The notes: generated from the letters alone by a model not told the origin. A stretch of 64,000 nt of DNA from Rhizobium sp. ACO-34A (GCA_002600635.1 CP021371.1:251001-315000), one strand, 5' to 3'. Numbered from the stretch's first letter, positions 14,653 to 25,322 are shown. Numbers and translations are program-made.

Positions 14653-17646
14653 ATGAAAAAAGGCGATCATCTCTTCCTCATCGACGGCTCGGGTTTCATC
14701 TTCCGGGCGTTCCACGCTTTGCCGCCGCTGACCCGCAAGTCTGACGGTCTGCCGGTCGGTGCCGTCTCGGGTTTCTGCAACATGCTGTGGAAGCTCCTGA
14801 CCGATGCGCGCGATACCAGCGTCGGTGTCACGCCGACCCATCTGGCGGTCATTTTCGACTATTCGTCGAAGACCTTCCGCAAGGAGCTCTATCCGGAATA
14901 CAAGGCGAACCGTTCGGCGCCGCCGGAAGATCTGGTGCCTCAGTTCGGCCTCATCCGCCAGGCGACCCGCGCCTTCAACCTGCCCTGCATCGAGACCGAA
15001 GGTTTCGAGGCCGACGATATCATCGCCACTTACGCCCGCGCGGCGGAAGCGATCGGCGCCGACGTCACCATCGTTTCCTCCGACAAGGACCTGATGCAGC
15101 TGGTGACGACCACCGTCCACATGTACGACAGCATGAAGGACAAGCAGATCGGCATTCCCGACGTTATCGAGAAATGGGGCGTGCCGCCGGAAAAGATGAT
15201 CGACCTGCAGTCGCTGACCGGCGATTCGACCGATAACGTGCCCGGCATTCCGGGGATCGGGCCGAAGACGGCGGCGCAGCTGCTCGAGGAGTTCGGCGAT
15301 CTGGACACGCTTCTTGCCCGCGCCGGGGAGATCAAGCAGGTCAAGCGTCGCGAAAACATCGTCGCCAATGCCGATCTTGCCCGTATTTCGCGCCAGTTGG
15401 TGACGCTGAAGACCGATGTGCCGCTCGACATGCCGCTCGACGCTCTGGTGCTGGAGAAGCAGGACGGGCCGAAGCTCATCGGTTTCCTCAAGGCGATGGA
15501 ATTCACCACGCTCACCCGCCGCGTTGCCGAAGCGTGCGACTGCGATGCGGGCGCGATCGAAGCCGCCGCGGTGCAGATCGAACGCGGCGATGCCGCCCAC
15601 GGTCCCGATATCGATACGCAGGAACCGGCGGTCTCAGGTGAAGCCGATGCCATAGCATCGCCTTCCGCACCGAAGCCCTCGACTGCTGCTGCCACGACGG
15701 GCGATCCGACCCCTGCCGATCTCGCCGCCGCCCGCGCCGCGGCCTTTGCCGGCCAGAAGATCGACCACTCCGCCTATGAGACGATCGGCGATCTCGCGGC
15801 GCTGGAGCGCTGGATTGCCGCCGCCCGCGAAACCGGCCTTGTCGCTTTCGATACGGAAACCACGTCGCTCGATCCGATGCAGGCGGAATTCGTCGGCTTC
15901 TCGCTGGCGATTGCCGACAACACGCGCGCTCCCGGTTCGACCGATATCCGCGCCGCCTATGTGCCGCTCGGCCATAGGACCGGCGGGGAAGACCTGTTCA
16001 GCGATGGGTTGAAGCTAGCCGAGGGCCAGATCCCGATTCAGGAGGCGCTGGCCGCCCTGAAAGGGCTGCTGGAAGATCCCTCCATTCTCAAGGTCGCGCA
16101 GAACCTCAAATACGATTACCTGCTGATGAAGCGCTACGGCATCGTCATCCAGGGCTTCGACGACACCATGCTGATTTCCTACGTGCTCGATGCGGGCAAG
16201 TCGAACCATGGCATGGACGGCCTTTCCGAACGCTGGCTCGGCCATACACCGATTGCATACAAGGAGGTGGCCGGCAGCGGAAAGTCTTCCGTGACCTTCG
16301 ACCGTGTCGCCATCGACAAGGCGACGGCCTATGCGGCTGAGGATGCCGATGTCACGCTTCGGCTGTGGATGGTGCTGAAGCCTCGTCTCGCCGCAGAAAA
16401 GCTGACGCGCATTTACGAGCGGCTGGAACGGCCGCTGGTGCCGGTGCTCGCCGATATGGAAGAACGCGGCATCACCATCGACCGGCAGATCCTGTCCCGG
16501 CTCTCGGGCGAGCTTGCCCAGAAGGCGGCCTCCTTCGAGGACGAGATCTACGAACTCGCCGGCGAGCGCTTCAACATCGGCTCGCCCAAGCAGCTCGGCG
16601 ACATCCTGTTCGGCAAGATGGGCTTGCCCGGCGGCTCCAAGACCAAGACCGGCCAGTGGTCGACCTCGGCGCAGGTGCTTGAGGATCTCGCCGCCGAAGG
16701 CGCGCCGTTGCCGCGCAAGATCGTCGACTGGCGTCAGCTGACCAAGCTGAAATCCACCTATACCGATGCGCTTCCGGGCTATGTGCATCCCGAGACGAAG
16801 CGCGTTCACACCAGCTATTCGCTGGCGGCGACGACGACAGGCCGTCTCTCCTCGTCCGAGCCCAACCTGCAGAACATTCCGGTCCGCACGGCAGAAGGCC
16901 GCAAGATCCGAACCGCCTTCATCGCCTCGCAGGGACACAAGCTGCTTTCCGCCGACTACAGCCAGATCGAGCTTCGCGTACTCGCCCATGTGGCCGACAT
17001 CCCGCAACTGCGCCAGGCGTTTGCGGACGGCATCGACATTCACGCGATGACGGCGTCCGAAATGTTCGGCGTTCCGGTCGAGGGCATGCCGTCCGAGGTC
17101 CGTCGCCGCGCCAAGGCGATCAACTTCGGCATCATCTACGGCATCTCCGCCTTTGGCCTCGCCAACCAGCTCGGTATCGAGCGTTCCGAAGCCGGCGATT
17201 ACATCAAGAAGTATTTCGAGCGCTTCCCCGGCATCCGGGACTACATGGACAGCACCAAGGCGTTCGCCCGCGAAAACGGTTATGTCGAGACGATCTTCGG
17301 ACGTCGCGCCCATTACCCCGAGATCAAGTCGTCCAACCCGTCCATGCGTGCCTTCAACGAACGCGCGGCGATCAACGCCCCGATCCAGGGCTCTGCCGCG
17401 GACATCATCCGCCGGGCGATGATCCAGATCGAGCCGGTACTGGCCAAGGCCGGACTGGGCGAAAAGGTCCGCATGCTGCTGCAGGTGCATGACGAACTGA
17501 TCTTCGAGGTCGAGGACGAGGCGGTCGAGGCCGCCATGCCGATCATCGTCGAAACCATGGAACATGCCTCCATGCCGGCGGTTGCCATGCGCGTTCCGCT
17601 CAAGGTCGATGCTCGGGCAGCCTTGAACTGGGACGAGGCCCACTAG
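14653..17646 (+). CDS. polA: DNA polymerase I
   Basis: 997 aa with all three activities. The 5'-3' flap nuclease occupies about residues 1-290 (FLIDGSGFIFRAFHAL, FEADDIIATYA, and the helix-3-turn-helix in GIPGIGPKTAAQLL). A linker rich in Ala/Pro follows. The 3'-5' proofreading domain keeps FDTETTSLD with its metal-binding Asp and Glu. The polymerase has motif A DYSQIELRVLAH, the O-helix RRRAKAINFGIIYG and motif C LQVHDELIFEV. The start MKKGDHLFLIDGSG fits relatives; an open frame back to 14539 is not used. It fills gaps and removes RNA primers in replication and repair. Confidence 0.97.
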   Translation: MKKGDHLFLIDGSGFIFRAFHALPPLTRKSDGLPVGAVSGFCNMLWKLLTDARDTSVGVTPTHLAVIFDYSSKTFRKELYPEYKANRSAPPEDLVPQFGLIRQATRAFNLPCIETEGFEADDIIATYARAAEAIGADVTIVSSDKDLMQLVTTTVHMYDSMKDKQIGIPDVIEKWGVPPEKMIDLQSLTGDSTDNVPGIPGIGPKTAAQLLEEFGDLDTLLARAGEIKQVKRRENIVANADLARISRQLVTLKTDVPLDMPLDALVLEKQDGPKLIGFLKAMEFTTLTRRVAEACDCDAGAIEAAAVQIERGDAAHGPDIDTQEPAVSGEADAIASPSAPKPSTAAATTGDPTPADLAAARAAAFAGQKIDHSAYETIGDLAALERWIAAARETGLVAFDTETTSLDPMQAEFVGFSLAIADNTRAPGSTDIRAAYVPLGHRTGGEDLFSDGLKLAEGQIPIQEALAALKGLLEDPSILKVAQNLKYDYLLMKRYGIVIQGFDDTMLISYVLDAGKSNHGMDGLSERWLGHTPIAYKEVAGSGKSSVTFDRVAIDKATAYAAEDADVTLRLWMVLKPRLAAEKLTRIYERLERPLVPVLADMEERGITIDRQILSRLSGELAQKAASFEDEIYELAGERFNIGSPKQLGDILFGKMGLPGGSKTKTGQWSTSAQVLEDLAAEGAPLPRKIVDWRQLTKLKSTYTDALPGYVHPETKRVHTSYSLAATTTGRLSSSEPNLQNIPVRTAEGRKIRTAFIASQGHKLLSADYSQIELRVLAHVADIPQLRQAFADGIDIHAMTASEMFGVPVEGMPSEVRRRAKAINFGIIYGISAFGLANQLGIERSEAGDYIKKYFERFPGIRDYMDSTKAFARENGYVETIFGRRAHYPEIKSSNPSMRAFNERAAINAPIQGSAADIIRRAMIQIEPVLAKAGLGEKVRMLLQVHDELIFEVEDEAVEAAMPIIVETMEHASMPAVAMRVPLKVDARAALNWDEAH

Positions 17647-17648
17647 AG

Positions 17649-17741
17649 TTTGTCAGGGATAAGTGGAAACCGGTTATCCCTGACAAACGAAAACAAAAGA
17701 AATGAGAGTCTGGCTGGTTCAGAATGAACCTGACAGACTCT
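17649..17741. repeat. Intergenic double-hairpin repeat after polA (family C)
   Basis: A perfect 14-bp stem (17649-17662 with 17674-17687) starts 2 bases after the polA stop. A second hairpin has outer arms AGAGTCT (17705-17711) and AGACTCT (17735-17741) and inner arms GGTTCA and TGAACC. The segment aagtggaaaccggtt resembles the family B core. It may also act as a transcript end for polA, although no T-tract follows. Confidence 0.65.
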
Positions 17742-17760
17742 AAACGCTTTCTGCTCGTCG

Positions 17761-18684
17761 TCAGAAGCGCCCGTTTCGCGCTTCCACGTGGTTGCGGATT
17801 GTCTGTTTCATCAGGGTGAGCGCGGCGCTCGGCTCGACGCTTGCGGGCGTCGTCAGGCCGACGGCGCCGCGGGTTTCTCCCATGTCGATCTCAAGCTCCA
17901 CCAGACGGCCGCTCGACAGGTCGTCGGCGACCACGCCGCGCGAGATGAACCAGACGCCCCTGTGCCGCGAGACGAAGGCGCGGCCGAAGGAGTCGGACAC
18001 GGTTTCCACCGTATTGGGCAATTCGGGAATGCCGTTGGTCAGAAGCAGCCTGTCGACGAAGGGGCGGATGACCGACCCCGCCGTCGGCATCAAAACGGTA
18101 TAGTTGGCGAGCGCGCCGAGCGTGAAGTTGCGCCTGACAGCCAGCGGATGGTCGGGCGAAACGATGATGGCGACCTCCTCGCTGAAAAGCGGTTCGAAGA
18201 TCAGGCCCGTCATGCGCTCGGGCGCCGCCAGTCGCCCGACCACGAGGTCGAGTTCCCCAAGCCTCAGCGAATCCAGCAGGAAGCGGTTTTCGCCCGAGAC
18301 GATGGTGACGTGGGTCCCGGTGCCGATCGCCAGAAAATCCGCCAGCGCATCCGGCATGAAGGTGGCGGACGTGGTCGGCAGCGTGCCGATCCTCAGCGGT
18401 GGCCCCCCGGATGCGCGCGCCTGCGCAAGCGAGTCCATACCGCGCTGGACGGCGGCGAGGCTTTCGCCGGCGTGTTTCAGGAAAACCTCGCCGAAATGCG
18501 AGATCCTGATGCCGCGGCCTTCCTTCTCGAAAAGCGCCACGCCGAGGATCTCTTCAAGCTCGCGAATGGTGCGCGTCACTGCCGGTTGCGTGATCGCCAA
18601 TGCATCGGCGGCCTTGCCCACGCTTCGCTGGCGTGCCACCTCAAGAAAGGTTTGCAGATGCCGGAATTTGATCCGCTGGTCCAT
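17761..18684 (-). CDS. pcaQ: LysR family activator of protocatechuate genes
   Basis: 307 aa. The N-terminal winged helix (RHLQTFLEVARQRSVGKAAD, then LAITQPAVTRTIREL) is followed by a periplasmic-binding-protein-like effector domain. Sequence style and position match PcaQ, which in rhizobia activates pca genes in response to beta-carboxy-cis,cis-muconate. It is divergent from pcaDCHGB across 95 bp, the classic LysR layout in which it also represses itself. Assignment rests on context plus the overall LysR pattern. Confidence 0.88.
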   Translation of the reverse strand: MDQRIKFRHLQTFLEVARQRSVGKAADALAITQPAVTRTIRELEEILGVALFEKEGRGIRISHFGEVFLKHAGESLAAVQRGMDSLAQARASGGPPLRIGTLPTTSATFMPDALADFLAIGTGTHVTIVSGENRFLLDSLRLGELDLVVGRLAAPERMTGLIFEPLFSEEVAIIVSPDHPLAVRRNFTLGALANYTVLMPTAGSVIRPFVDRLLLTNGIPELPNTVETVSDSFGRAFVSRHRGVWFISRGVVADDLSSGRLVELEIDMGETRGAVGLTTPASVEPSAALTLMKQTIRNHVEARNGRF

Positions 18685-18685
18685 G

Positions 18686-18706
18686 AATCATGCCAAAATG
18701 GTTATG
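18686..18706. promoter_or_regulatory. Candidate PcaQ-binding site in the pcaQ-pcaD gap
   Basis: The minus strand reads ATAACC-ATTT-TGGCAT. This is a half-match to the imperfect dyad with an ATAACC half-site that I recall for PcaQ. It lies about 75 bp upstream of pcaD and next to the pcaQ start. Confidence 0.35.
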
Positions 18707-18779
18707 GTTTTTGCCTCAGATATCATTTTTCCTATCGAAAATCATCGTCTAATTTCCAGCCCAGGTGAGGAGAAACACC

Positions 18780-19568
18780 ATGGCATTCGCCACTATCAAC
18801 GGAATCACGGTCCACTACGAATTGCTCGGCGATGTCGATGCGAAGAACCTTGTCGTATTCTCGAATTCGCTTGGCACCGATTTCCGCATTTGGCTCCCCG
18901 TTTTCGACGAACTCGTCGATGATGTCTCGGTCCTGCTCTACGATTCTCGTGGCCATGGGCTGACGGGCGGCGCGGACAAGCCGTTCGGCATGGATGATCT
19001 CGTCGACGATCTCATTGCCCTCGTCGAGCATGTCGGCATCAAGCGCGCCGTCTTCTGCGGTCTTTCCGTGGGCGGCATCATCTGCCAGGGCCTCTGGAAG
19101 AAGCGCCCGGACCTCGTCAGGAAGCTCGTGCTGTGCGACACCGCGCCGAAGATCGGCACGGCGGAAGCCTGGAGCAGCCGCATCGAGGCCGTCAAGGCGA
19201 ACGGGCTCGAAAGCATCGCCGACGCCGTCATGGAGCGCTGGTTCACACCCGACTTCCATCAGGAACAGGCCGAAGATCTCGCAGGCTATCGCCTGATGAT
19301 GATGCGCCAGCCGGCCGAAGGCTACAATTCCACCTGCGGCGCGATCCGCGATACCGATTTTTCCGATGTGCTGCCGACCATCACTGTCCCGACGCTCGTC
19401 GTCGTCGGCGATCAGGATGGCTCGACCCCGCCGGAACTCGTCAAGGCCGCTGCGGACCGGATCCCGGGCGCACGTTTTGAAATCATCGAAGGCTGCGGCC
19501 ACATCCCCTGCGTCGAGCAGCCGGAACAGCTGGCAGCTCTTTTGCAGCCCTTTGTCAGGAAGGCATGA
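18780..19568 (+). CDS. pcaD: 3-oxoadipate enol-lactonase
   Basis: 262 aa alpha/beta hydrolase converting beta-ketoadipate enol-lactone to beta-ketoadipate. The nucleophile elbow GLSVGG puts the active serine at residue 96; the oxyanion region is FSNSLGTD, and the catalytic histidine lies in EGCGHIPCVEQPE near the end. AGGAG is about seven bases upstream of the ATG at 18780. First gene of the pca operon, divergent from pcaQ; pcaC follows after 7 bp. Confidence 0.93.
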   Translation: MAFATINGITVHYELLGDVDAKNLVVFSNSLGTDFRIWLPVFDELVDDVSVLLYDSRGHGLTGGADKPFGMDDLVDDLIALVEHVGIKRAVFCGLSVGGIICQGLWKKRPDLVRKLVLCDTAPKIGTAEAWSSRIEAVKANGLESIADAVMERWFTPDFHQEQAEDLAGYRLMMMRQPAEGYNSTCGAIRDTDFSDVLPTITVPTLVVVGDQDGSTPPELVKAAADRIPGARFEIIEGCGHIPCVEQPEQLAALLQPFVRKA

Positions 19569-19575
19569 AGCGAAC

Positions 19576-20729
<1,154 letters not shown>

Positions 20730-20730
20730 C

Positions 20731-21348
20731 ATGGTTCAGCCGCTCGGTTATCTCAAGGAATCCGCGTCCCAGACGGCCGGTCCCTACGTTCATATCGGCT
20801 GTACGCCGAACTTCACCGGCATCCACGGCGTCTTCGAGACGGATCTGGGTTCCGGTCCCCTCGTCAACGACAAGACCAAGGGCGAGCGCATCACCGTCCG
20901 TGGCCGCGTGATCGATGGTTCCGGCACACCGCTTCGCGATGCGCTGATCGAGATCTGGCAGGCCGATGCCGATGGCTTCTACCAGAGCCCGTCGGAAACC
21001 CGCGGCACGGCAGACCCGAACTTTCTCGGCTGGGCGCGTTGTCCGGGTGACATGGCGACCGGCGAATACGTCTTCGAGACGGTCAAGCCGGGCCGCGTGC
21101 CCTTCCGCGATGGCCGCCTCATGGCGCCGCACATCACCTTCTGGATCGTTGCGCGCGGCATCAACATCGGTCTTCACACCCGCATGTATTTTGGTGACGA
21201 GGCCGAGGCGAATGCCGAGGATCCGGTTCTGGCGCGTATCGAGCACAAGGTTCGCGTGCCGACCCTGATCGCAGAGCGCGAAGGCAATACCTACACCTTC
21301 GACATTTACCTTCAGGGCGAGAACGAAACGGTGTTCTTCGACATGTGA
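20731..21348 (+). CDS. pcaG: Protocatechuate 3,4-dioxygenase, alpha subunit
   Basis: 205 aa partner of PcaH, sharing its beta-sandwich fold (ITVRGRVIDGSGTPLRDALIEIWQADADG). It lacks the iron-ligand His pair, having HITFWIVARG instead, as expected for the non-metal alpha subunit. AAGGAGG lies 13 bases upstream inside the pcaH end. The next gene, pcaB, follows after a 188-bp gap, the only break in this otherwise tight operon; the gap holds short inverted repeats but no recognisable promoter. Confidence 0.95.
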   Translation: MVQPLGYLKESASQTAGPYVHIGCTPNFTGIHGVFETDLGSGPLVNDKTKGERITVRGRVIDGSGTPLRDALIEIWQADADGFYQSPSETRGTADPNFLGWARCPGDMATGEYVFETVKPGRVPFRDGRLMAPHITFWIVARGINIGLHTRMYFGDEAEANAEDPVLARIEHKVRVPTLIAEREGNTYTFDIYLQGENETVFFDM

Positions 21349-21536
21349 TGTCGGGACGAAAAACGGAGCGAGATCGGGCAGGGCGTATATGTCGCCCGAC
21401 CGGCCTCCGCGCCGGCCTTCCAAATTGGACGGCGCGATCCCCATAGGAAACGCGCCGTCATTTGCGATTTCCGCCGGCCTTTCCTCCGGTGGCGAAATCG
21501 CCCAAACTGCCATCAGCTATCGGAGCAAGCCTGACC

Positions 21537-22595
21537 ATGCCGTTGACGAACCTGCCCTATCTGGACCGCCTGCTCGGTGATGAGGCTGTTTCCCGGCATC
21601 TGGGTATCGAGGCCGATCTTGCGGCGATGCTGCGGTTCGAGGTGGCGCTGGCAAGGGCCGAAGCTTCCGCCGGCATGCTCGATGCAGAAATGGCAGGCGA
21701 GATTGCCCGCAAGGCCGAAGGCTTCGTGCCGGATGCCGATCGCATGGCGGTGGCCACCCTGAAAGATGGCGTGCCGGCGCCGAACTATGTCCAGCAATTG
21801 CGTGAAAGGGTCGGAGGCGATGCTGCGGCCAAGGTGCATTTCGGCGCGACCACGCAGGATGTCGTCGATACGGCGCTCGCGCTGAAGCTCGAGCCGGTCT
21901 TAGTCCTTTTCGAGGAGCGTCTTGCCGCCATCGACAATGCTTTTGCCGATCTTCTCGCCCGCTTTGGCGATACGCCGCTGATAGCGCGTTCTCGCATGCA
22001 GGCGGCAATCGAGATCACTTCCGGCGCACGCATCACCGTCTGGCGCAAATCCGTCGCCCGCGTGTCACTGGAGCTCGCGGAACAGCGGCGTCAGATGATG
22101 ATCCTGTCGCTCGCGGGTGCTGCCGGTACGGCCGAAAAATTCGGTGACCGGATCGACGCGGTGCGCGAAGCCATGGCCGCGGAGCTCGGCCTTGCCGTTC
22201 CCGACTATGTGCCCCATGCGGATCGCGGCCGGATCGCAGCTTTCGCCGGCTTCCTTTCGCGTCTCACCGGCGCGCTCGGCAAGTTCGGGCAGGACGTGGC
22301 GCTGATGGTCCAGAACGGTATCGATCAGATGGCGGTATCCGGCGGCGGCGGCTCCTCCGCCATGCCCCACAAGCACAATCCGGTTCGCGCCGAGATCCTC
22401 GTTACGCTTGCCCGTTACAACGCCACGCAGCTCTCGGCCATTCATCATGCGCTGGTGCACGAACAGGAGCGTTCGGGCACAGCCTGGACGCTGGAATGGC
22501 TTGTCCTGCCGCAGATGATCGAGGCGACCGGCACGGCTCTCAACCACGCGCTCTCGCTGCTGACGTCCGTCGAGCGCATCGGCGATCCGGCCTGA
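21537..22595 (+). CDS. pcaB: 3-carboxy-cis,cis-muconate cycloisomerase
   Basis: 352 aa member of the fumarase/aspartase superfamily. It lactonises beta-carboxy-cis,cis-muconate to gamma-carboxymuconolactone. The superfamily signature GGGSSAMPHKHNPVRAE with the mobile serine loop lies at about residues 265-281, and HFGATTQDVVDTALAL forms the first active-site region. Start MPLTNLPYLDRLLGD at 21537 has GGAG about 11 bases upstream. Last gene of the pca cluster; pcaIJ and pcaF, needed to reach acetyl-CoA and succinyl-CoA, are not in the window. Confidence 0.93.
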   Translation: MPLTNLPYLDRLLGDEAVSRHLGIEADLAAMLRFEVALARAEASAGMLDAEMAGEIARKAEGFVPDADRMAVATLKDGVPAPNYVQQLRERVGGDAAAKVHFGATTQDVVDTALALKLEPVLVLFEERLAAIDNAFADLLARFGDTPLIARSRMQAAIEITSGARITVWRKSVARVSLELAEQRRQMMILSLAGAAGTAEKFGDRIDAVREAMAAELGLAVPDYVPHADRGRIAAFAGFLSRLTGALGKFGQDVALMVQNGIDQMAVSGGGGSSAMPHKHNPVRAEILVTLARYNATQLSAIHHALVHEQERSGTAWTLEWLVLPQMIEATGTALNHALSLLTSVERIGDPA

Positions 22596-22639
22596 TGTGC
22601 CTCGCCCGATCCCGGATGTTGCTTAGCCGGATAATAAAT

Positions 22640-22745
22640 AAAGCAATTGCAGCAAAAAGTGGGAACCGGTTTTGCGTCCGGAATTGCGGGAAAACAAGGA
22701 AATAGAGCATTGCAGGCGATCCTGTTATCTCCGGAAATGCTCTAG
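22640..22745. repeat. Rhizobial intergenic repeat, family B, copy 2
   Basis: It carries aagtgggaaccggttttgcg and the tccggaattgcg core, then ATAGAGCATT, and closes with an AATGCTCTA inverted end. It fills the gap between convergent pcaB and phnN and covers the phnN stop codon. Confidence 0.8.
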
Positions 22746-23344
22746 GACTTGGCGCGGCTTGCCAGAATACCTTCAAGAGTGCCCACGAGCGTCCTTCCGG
22801 CATCGGCCAGAAGGCCGCTGTTGTCGATCGTCACGCAGTCGAACGCCTCGGGGATTTCGAGCGATCCACGGTTCAGCCGCGCGAGGATATCCTCGCGGGT
22901 CTCGCGGCCACGCTGCTCCAGCCTCTGCGCCAGCACTTCGGGCCTTGCCGTGATGTTGACGACGAGAAGCGGTGAAAACGCCTCGGCGAACCGGCCAAGC
23001 ACCGAGCGCGAGCCGTTGGCGACCACCAGATGCCCGAGCGCCAGCTTCTCGTGAACGGCCGCCGGAATGCCATAGCTCAGGCCATGCGCATCCCAGTCCA
23101 CCGCGAAAGCGCCTTCTTCCCGCATGCTGCCGAATTCGGCGTCGGAAACATCCTTGTGCTCTTCGCCGCCGGCATCGGCCGGCCGGGTAATCACCCGCTG
23201 GACGAAATGCACGTCCGTACGGCCGGCGAAGTGATCTTTGGCAATCTGGATGAGGCTGTCCTTGCCTGCGCCGCTCGGGCCGACGACGACGACCATGGTG
23301 CCGGTGGCCGCATTCGGGTGAAGCCTTGCCGCGCGTCCGTCCAT
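22742..23344 (-). CDS. phnN: Ribose 1,5-bisphosphate phosphokinase
   Basis: 200 aa kinase that turns ribose 1,5-bisphosphate into PRPP, the last step of C-P lyase catabolism. The P-loop GPSGAGKDSL is near the N-terminus and the fold is guanylate-kinase-like (RVITRPADAGGEEH is the phosphate-binding lid region). The ATG at 23344 overlaps the phnM stop in TGATG; a GTG one codon upstream is an alternative. It ends inside a family B repeat and is the last gene of the phn locus. Confidence 0.92.
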   Translation of the reverse strand: MDGRAARLHPNAATGTMVVVVGPSGAGKDSLIQIAKDHFAGRTDVHFVQRVITRPADAGGEEHKDVSDAEFGSMREEGAFAVDWDAHGLSYGIPAAVHEKLALGHLVVANGSRSVLGRFAEAFSPLLVVNITARPEVLAQRLEQRGRETREDILARLNRGSLEIPEAFDCVTIDNSGLLADAGRTLVGTLEGILASRAKS

Positions 23345-24483
23345 CACGCGACCCTGTTCCCTTCGCGCCAGACCGAACGCACGACCGGGACGCCTTCCTG
23401 ACGGCGAACCCGAACCAGATCGGCGCGCAGGCCGGTCGCGATCCGGCCGCGATCGTCGAGGCTGACGGTGCGCGCCGGCGTCGAGGTGACCATGGCGAGC
23501 GCCTGCGGCAGGGAGATATCCTCGAAGTCGTCGGCCAGCACGAAGGGCGCGTGCAGCAGGCTGAGCGGCACGTAGTCGGAGGAAAGCACGTCGAGCACGC
23601 CGCGCGCGGCGAGGTCCCGTGCCGCGATATTGCCGGAATGCGACTTGCCGCGCACCACGTTCGGCGCGCCCATCAGGACGCTCATGCCCGCCTTGTGCGA
23701 GGCCTCGGCGGCATCGAAGCTGGTCGGGAATTCCGCAAGCTTTACGCCGTGCCCTTTGGCTTCCTCGACATGCGCAAGCGTAGCGTCGTCATGACTGGCA
23801 ACCGTGATGCCGCGCTCGGCGCAGATCCGTGCCAGCGTGTCGCGATGCGGGCCGGAATACTGGGCCGAAAGCGCCAGCCGGCTATCGACGAAGCGGGCGA
23901 AGGCTTCATCGGAGAGGCCGCGCTTGGTCTTGTAGTAGAGCGTGTACTGCTCCATCGTCTGGAACTGGCGCTGCCCCGGGGAATGGTCCATCAGCGAAAC
24001 GAGCCGCACATGCGGGTCGTTTTCGAAATCGGCGAAGTGGTCGAGCACGTTGCTGGATGCCACCTCGCAGCGCAGGTGGATGAGATGGCTGGCGCGCAGC
24101 CGGTCTTCCTTTTCGGCGGCCTGAATGGCATCGGCCATCTCGCGCATTTCGCCATGCTCGAAGCCGCCGTCCTCGTCCGAGCCCATGCGCAGGCAGTCGA
24201 AGACGGTGGTGATACCGGAGGTGACGACCTGCGCATCATGGGCCTGGATCGCCGAGGTCTTGTTCCAGCGCACGCCGGGACGCGGCGAATAGTGGGATTC
24301 CAGATGGTCGGTATGAAGCTCTACGAGGCCGGCAATCAGATAATCGCCGCCGAAATCCTCACCCACGCGGCTGGCACCTTCCGAAATATCGACGATGCGT
24401 CCGTCGCGGATCTGGACTGAGCCGGAGACGATCTGGTCTTCCAGAACGATGAGAGCATTGCTGAAAACGGTTTCGGCGGACAT
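23344..24483 (-). CDS. phnM: Alpha-D-ribose 1-methylphosphonate 5-triphosphate diphosphatase
   Basis: 379 aa amidohydrolase-superfamily enzyme. It removes pyrophosphate from ribosyl phosphonate 5-triphosphate to give the PhnJ substrate. The metal-binding start ELHTDHLESHY, the carboxylated-lysine region and the HDDATLAHVEEA strand near residue 235 are visible, as is the C-terminal SSDYVPLSLLHA. Start MSAETVFSNALI at 24483 matches relatives; the open frame extends to 24618 with non-family residues. 22 bp downstream of the DUF1045 gene and coupled to phnN. Confidence 0.92.
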   Translation of the reverse strand: MSAETVFSNALIVLEDQIVSGSVQIRDGRIVDISEGASRVGEDFGGDYLIAGLVELHTDHLESHYSPRPGVRWNKTSAIQAHDAQVVTSGITTVFDCLRMGSDEDGGFEHGEMREMADAIQAAEKEDRLRASHLIHLRCEVASSNVLDHFADFENDPHVRLVSLMDHSPGQRQFQTMEQYTLYYKTKRGLSDEAFARFVDSRLALSAQYSGPHRDTLARICAERGITVASHDDATLAHVEEAKGHGVKLAEFPTSFDAAEASHKAGMSVLMGAPNVVRGKSHSGNIAARDLAARGVLDVLSSDYVPLSLLHAPFVLADDFEDISLPQALAMVTSTPARTVSLDDRGRIATGLRADLVRVRRQEGVPVVRSVWREGNRVA

Positions 24484-24505
24484 TTTTTCAAGGCTTTCGA
24501 AAGGA

Positions 24506-25195
24506 TCAGGCGGCCGCAAGCGGCTGCCAGTCGTGGACGATGAAGGGCGCGCCGCGCTCCGGTTCAATGAACAGGGCGAGCCCGGAAATACGCAAGGGGC
24601 GGCTGATGAAATCGGCAAAGCGCCGATCGAGCACTTCGGCCATGGCGCCTGCCCGTTCTTCCGGAACGGGGCCGGTGAGCGTCATGTGGAAACGAAATTC
24701 CTCCATGACGTATGGGTAGCCCCAGCGCATCAGGTGGGCGCGCTGGGCCTCGTTCAGCCGCTCCGGCCGGCGACGGGCGATATCGGCCTCGCCAAGCGGC
24801 GCGCGAAACGGCTCGAACGCCTCGACGATGGAAGCCGCGAACGCCTGCAGGGGCGGGTGAAGCTCTGCGGGAACGAGTGCGAAGAAGGGGCCGATGCGGT
24901 TCACCACCGCCAATGGAATGTCGAAGGCGGCATTGGTCGCGCAGAAGTCCCGGAAGCTTTCGATGAGTTCGGTCTCGCTGGAACCGTCCGCAAGCGCGAA
25001 GGGAGCCTTGAGGGTGGCGTGGAAACCGTAGCGGCGGGGATCGGCGGTAAGTTCGGTGCGCTCTTGCCTGGTGAAGTCCGCGACAGGCTGAATGGCACTG
25101 TCCATGCCGCTGAAGGCATCACGTCCCAGCCAGTCCGATGCCGCCAGAGTCAACGGATGATCGGCTTCCGGGGTGAAGTAGACGGCATAGCGCAA
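24506..25195 (-). CDS. DUF1045 protein of phosphonate operons, 2H phosphoesterase-like
   Basis: 229 aa from the TTG at 25195, which has GAGGA eight bases upstream and gives the family-type opening RYAVYFTPEADHPLT. An ATG at 25258 would give 250 aa. Two HxT motifs, YGFHATLKAPF and FRFHMTLTGPV, are spaced about 110 residues apart. These are the paired catalytic histidines of the 2H phosphoesterase fold, which acts on cyclic phosphodiesters. PhnP, the usual 5-phosphoribosyl 1,2-cyclic phosphate phosphodiesterase, is absent from this locus, so this protein may do that step; that is inference. It lies between phnE2 and phnM. Confidence 0.8.
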   Translation of the reverse strand: MRYAVYFTPEADHPLTLAASDWLGRDAFSGMDSAIQPVADFTRQERTELTADPRRYGFHATLKAPFALADGSSETELIESFRDFCATNAAFDIPLAVVNRIGPFFALVPAELHPPLQAFAASIVEAFEPFRAPLGEADIARRRPERLNEAQRAHLMRWGYPYVMEEFRFHMTLTGPVPEERAGAMAEVLDRRFADFISRPLRISGLALFIEPERGAPFIVHDWQPLAAA

Positions 25196-25322
25196 GAGAG
25201 CATTCCTCGGATCGAAGGACGGGCCGCCACCATGGGCTGCTTCGTCGTCCAAAGGCAAGACCGGCTGGCTAGCCGATCTGCATGACAGATTGATGATACC
25301 GCTGGGTATCCGGCGAAATAAA

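Noticed and set aside
16015..17643. 542-codon open frame on the minus strand opposite polA
   Set aside because: Shadow of the polymerase domain; no ribosome-binding site or domain.
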